Source: DATEUP01 sp041485285 (GTDB lineage Archaea; Thermoplasmatota; DTKX01; DATEUP01). Taken from it: a stretch of 7,613 nt of DNA. Made by a program: the position numbers and the translations under genes. The DNA is taken from contig JBGPJF010000099.1 in the NCBI GenBank assembly GCA_041485285.1, positions 1 through 7,613 on the forward strand. Reading direction: 5' to 3'. Below, one piece after another: positions 6,763 through 7,613 of the stretch. Each line of letters begins with the position of its first letter. Within the stretch, counting starts at the first letter, position 1. Below the pieces are notes generated by a model. That model searched no databases. It had not been told where the DNA came from and saw only the letters and a list, made by a program, of their open reading frames with translations.

Positions 6763-7613
6763 ATGGCACCACTCGAAAGCCGACTCGTTGCCGTGACCGG
6801 CTGCGCGGGCTTCATCGGAAGGCACCTCTCCCGGGCGCTCTTCCGCAAGGCTGCAGATGTCCACGGGATTGACATCGACGCCGGGGGGGTAAGGGCGCTT
6901 CGGGCCTCGGTCGGGGACCGCAAGGAGGTAGCGTTGTTCAAAAAGGGCGATGTGACCCGGCCCCACGACCTCGACTACCTGCTTGCCGGCGCGGATGTCG
7001 TATTCCACCTTGCGGCCGACCCTGATGTTCGCAACTCGACGCAGCACCCGTACGCGCACTTCCAACAGAATGTAATGACCACACTCAGCGTGCTCGAGGG
7101 GATGCGAAGGAATGACGTGGAGCAGATCGTCTTCCCGTCAACCTCGACCGTCTACGGCGACGCGGTCAAGGTGCCGACGCCCGAGGACTTCGCGCCGCTC
7201 CACCCGATCTCTATCTACGGCGCGAGCAAGCTCGCCTGCGAGGGGCTGTTGTCGAGCTTTTGCGCCTCCTACGGGATGGACGCCGTCGCGCTGCGCTTTG
7301 CAAATGTTGTGGGCCCGGGCGCCACGCACGGCGTGATCGTGGACCTCGTCGAGAAGCTGAAGCGCGACCCGAAGCGCCTTGAGGTGCTGGGGGACGGCAA
7401 GCAACGGAAGTCCTACATCCACATCGACGACCTCGTCGCAGGGACGCTTACCGCGGCAGCCAAAGCCCCGAAGGGATTCTCCGTGTACAATGTAGGGTCG
7501 AACGACACGATGCTCGTGGACGGGATTGCGAAGGCCGTGATTCGGGCGATGGGGCTTCGCGGGGTTAAGATCGTACACAAGCCCGCGCCGGGCGGACGGG
7601 GGTGGGCCGGCGA
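6763..7613 (+). CDS. NAD-dependent sugar-nucleotide epimerase/dehydratase (GalE-like SDR), C-terminus cut by window edge
   Basis: Extended short-chain dehydrogenase of the UDP-glucose 4-epimerase-like family, which interconverts nucleotide sugars for glycan synthesis in the cytosol. 283 complete codons are visible with no stop before the edge. VTGCAGFIG gives the Rossmann loop G13xxG16xxG19, and D37 (GIDID) is the expected NAD-ribose contact. DVVFHLAADPDVRNS, FPSTSTVYGD (catalytic Ser/Thr at 126-127) and Y152GASK156 (YxxxK) complete the active site. LRFANVVGPGATHGVI, GDGKQRKSYIHIDDLV and the terminal GGRGWAGD are typical of archaeal members, and the family usually ends some 20-30 residues further on. 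ATG 6763 lies 42 bp after flpA in the same direction, and no strong Shine-Dalgarno is seen. A TTTT patch at 6734-6737 is centred about 27 nt upstream, so an independent leaderless start is possible. Exact substrate cannot be read from sequence. Confidence 0.93.
   Translation, partial: MAPLESRLVAVTGCAGFIGRHLSRALFRKAADVHGIDIDAGGVRALRASVGDRKEVALFKKGDVTRPHDLDYLLAGADVVFHLAADPDVRNSTQHPYAHFQQNVMTTLSVLEGMRRNDVEQIVFPSTSTVYGDAVKVPTPEDFAPLHPISIYGASKLACEGLLSSFCASYGMDAVALRFANVVGPGATHGVIVDLVEKLKRDPKRLEVLGDGKQRKSYIHIDDLVAGTLTAAAKAPKGFSVYNVGSNDTMLVDGIAKAVIRAMGLRGVKIVHKPAPGGRGWAG

Noticed and set aside
5275..7065. 596-codon open frame on the minus strand across the propeller and flpA genes
   Set aside because: It is antisense to two well-supported genes, its translation is Arg/Gly/Val-rich without recognisable motifs, and long antisense frames are common in GC-rich DNA.

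Overview
The window reads as a GC-rich (roughly two-thirds G+C by eye) archaeal chromosome segment. The strongest phylogenetic marker is a complete archaeal fibrillarin (FlpA). The epimerase C-terminal region (GGRGWAGD-like) and the start sites (GTG-rich, several with an AT-rich box near -27) also fit archaea. The large PKD/Ig surface proteins and high GC would suit a Thermoplasmatota-like euryarchaeon, but that lineage call is inference. Coding density is high: six genes, no stretch over 300 bases without a gene, and no tRNA, rRNA, CRISPR or insertion sequence that I can see.

Left part (1-3454). The C-terminal half of the PLP synthase subunit PdxS runs rightward off the left edge. It converges on a leftward gene for a large, sequon-rich, membrane-anchored surface protein. 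That protein has a gingipain (peptidase C25)-like N-terminal domain, several Ig/cadherin-like domains, a PKD domain and one C-terminal transmembrane helix. The two stop codons lie 12 bp apart inside a near-perfect palindrome. The C25-like domain appears to have lost both catalytic residues.

Middle (3454-4291). Upstream of the surface protein on the minus strand is a multi-pass membrane protein resembling the CPBP (CAAX protease/bacteriocin-processing) family. It keeps the second and third motifs but has a degenerate first motif. The two leftward genes probably form a unit. A 166-bp divergent intergenic region separates them from the rightward genes and holds the window's most AT-rich patches.

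Right part (4292-7613). A rightward cluster encodes a predicted cytosolic eight-bladed beta-propeller protein with a helical linker, an Ig-like domain and a C-terminal zinc ribbon. It overlaps flpA by a GTGA stop/start, and an NAD-dependent sugar-nucleotide epimerase follows 42 bp later and runs off the right edge. The most interesting items are the propeller/zinc-ribbon protein translationally coupled to the rRNA 2'-O-methyltransferase, and the apparently dead C25 surface protein paired with a divergent CPBP-like membrane protein.
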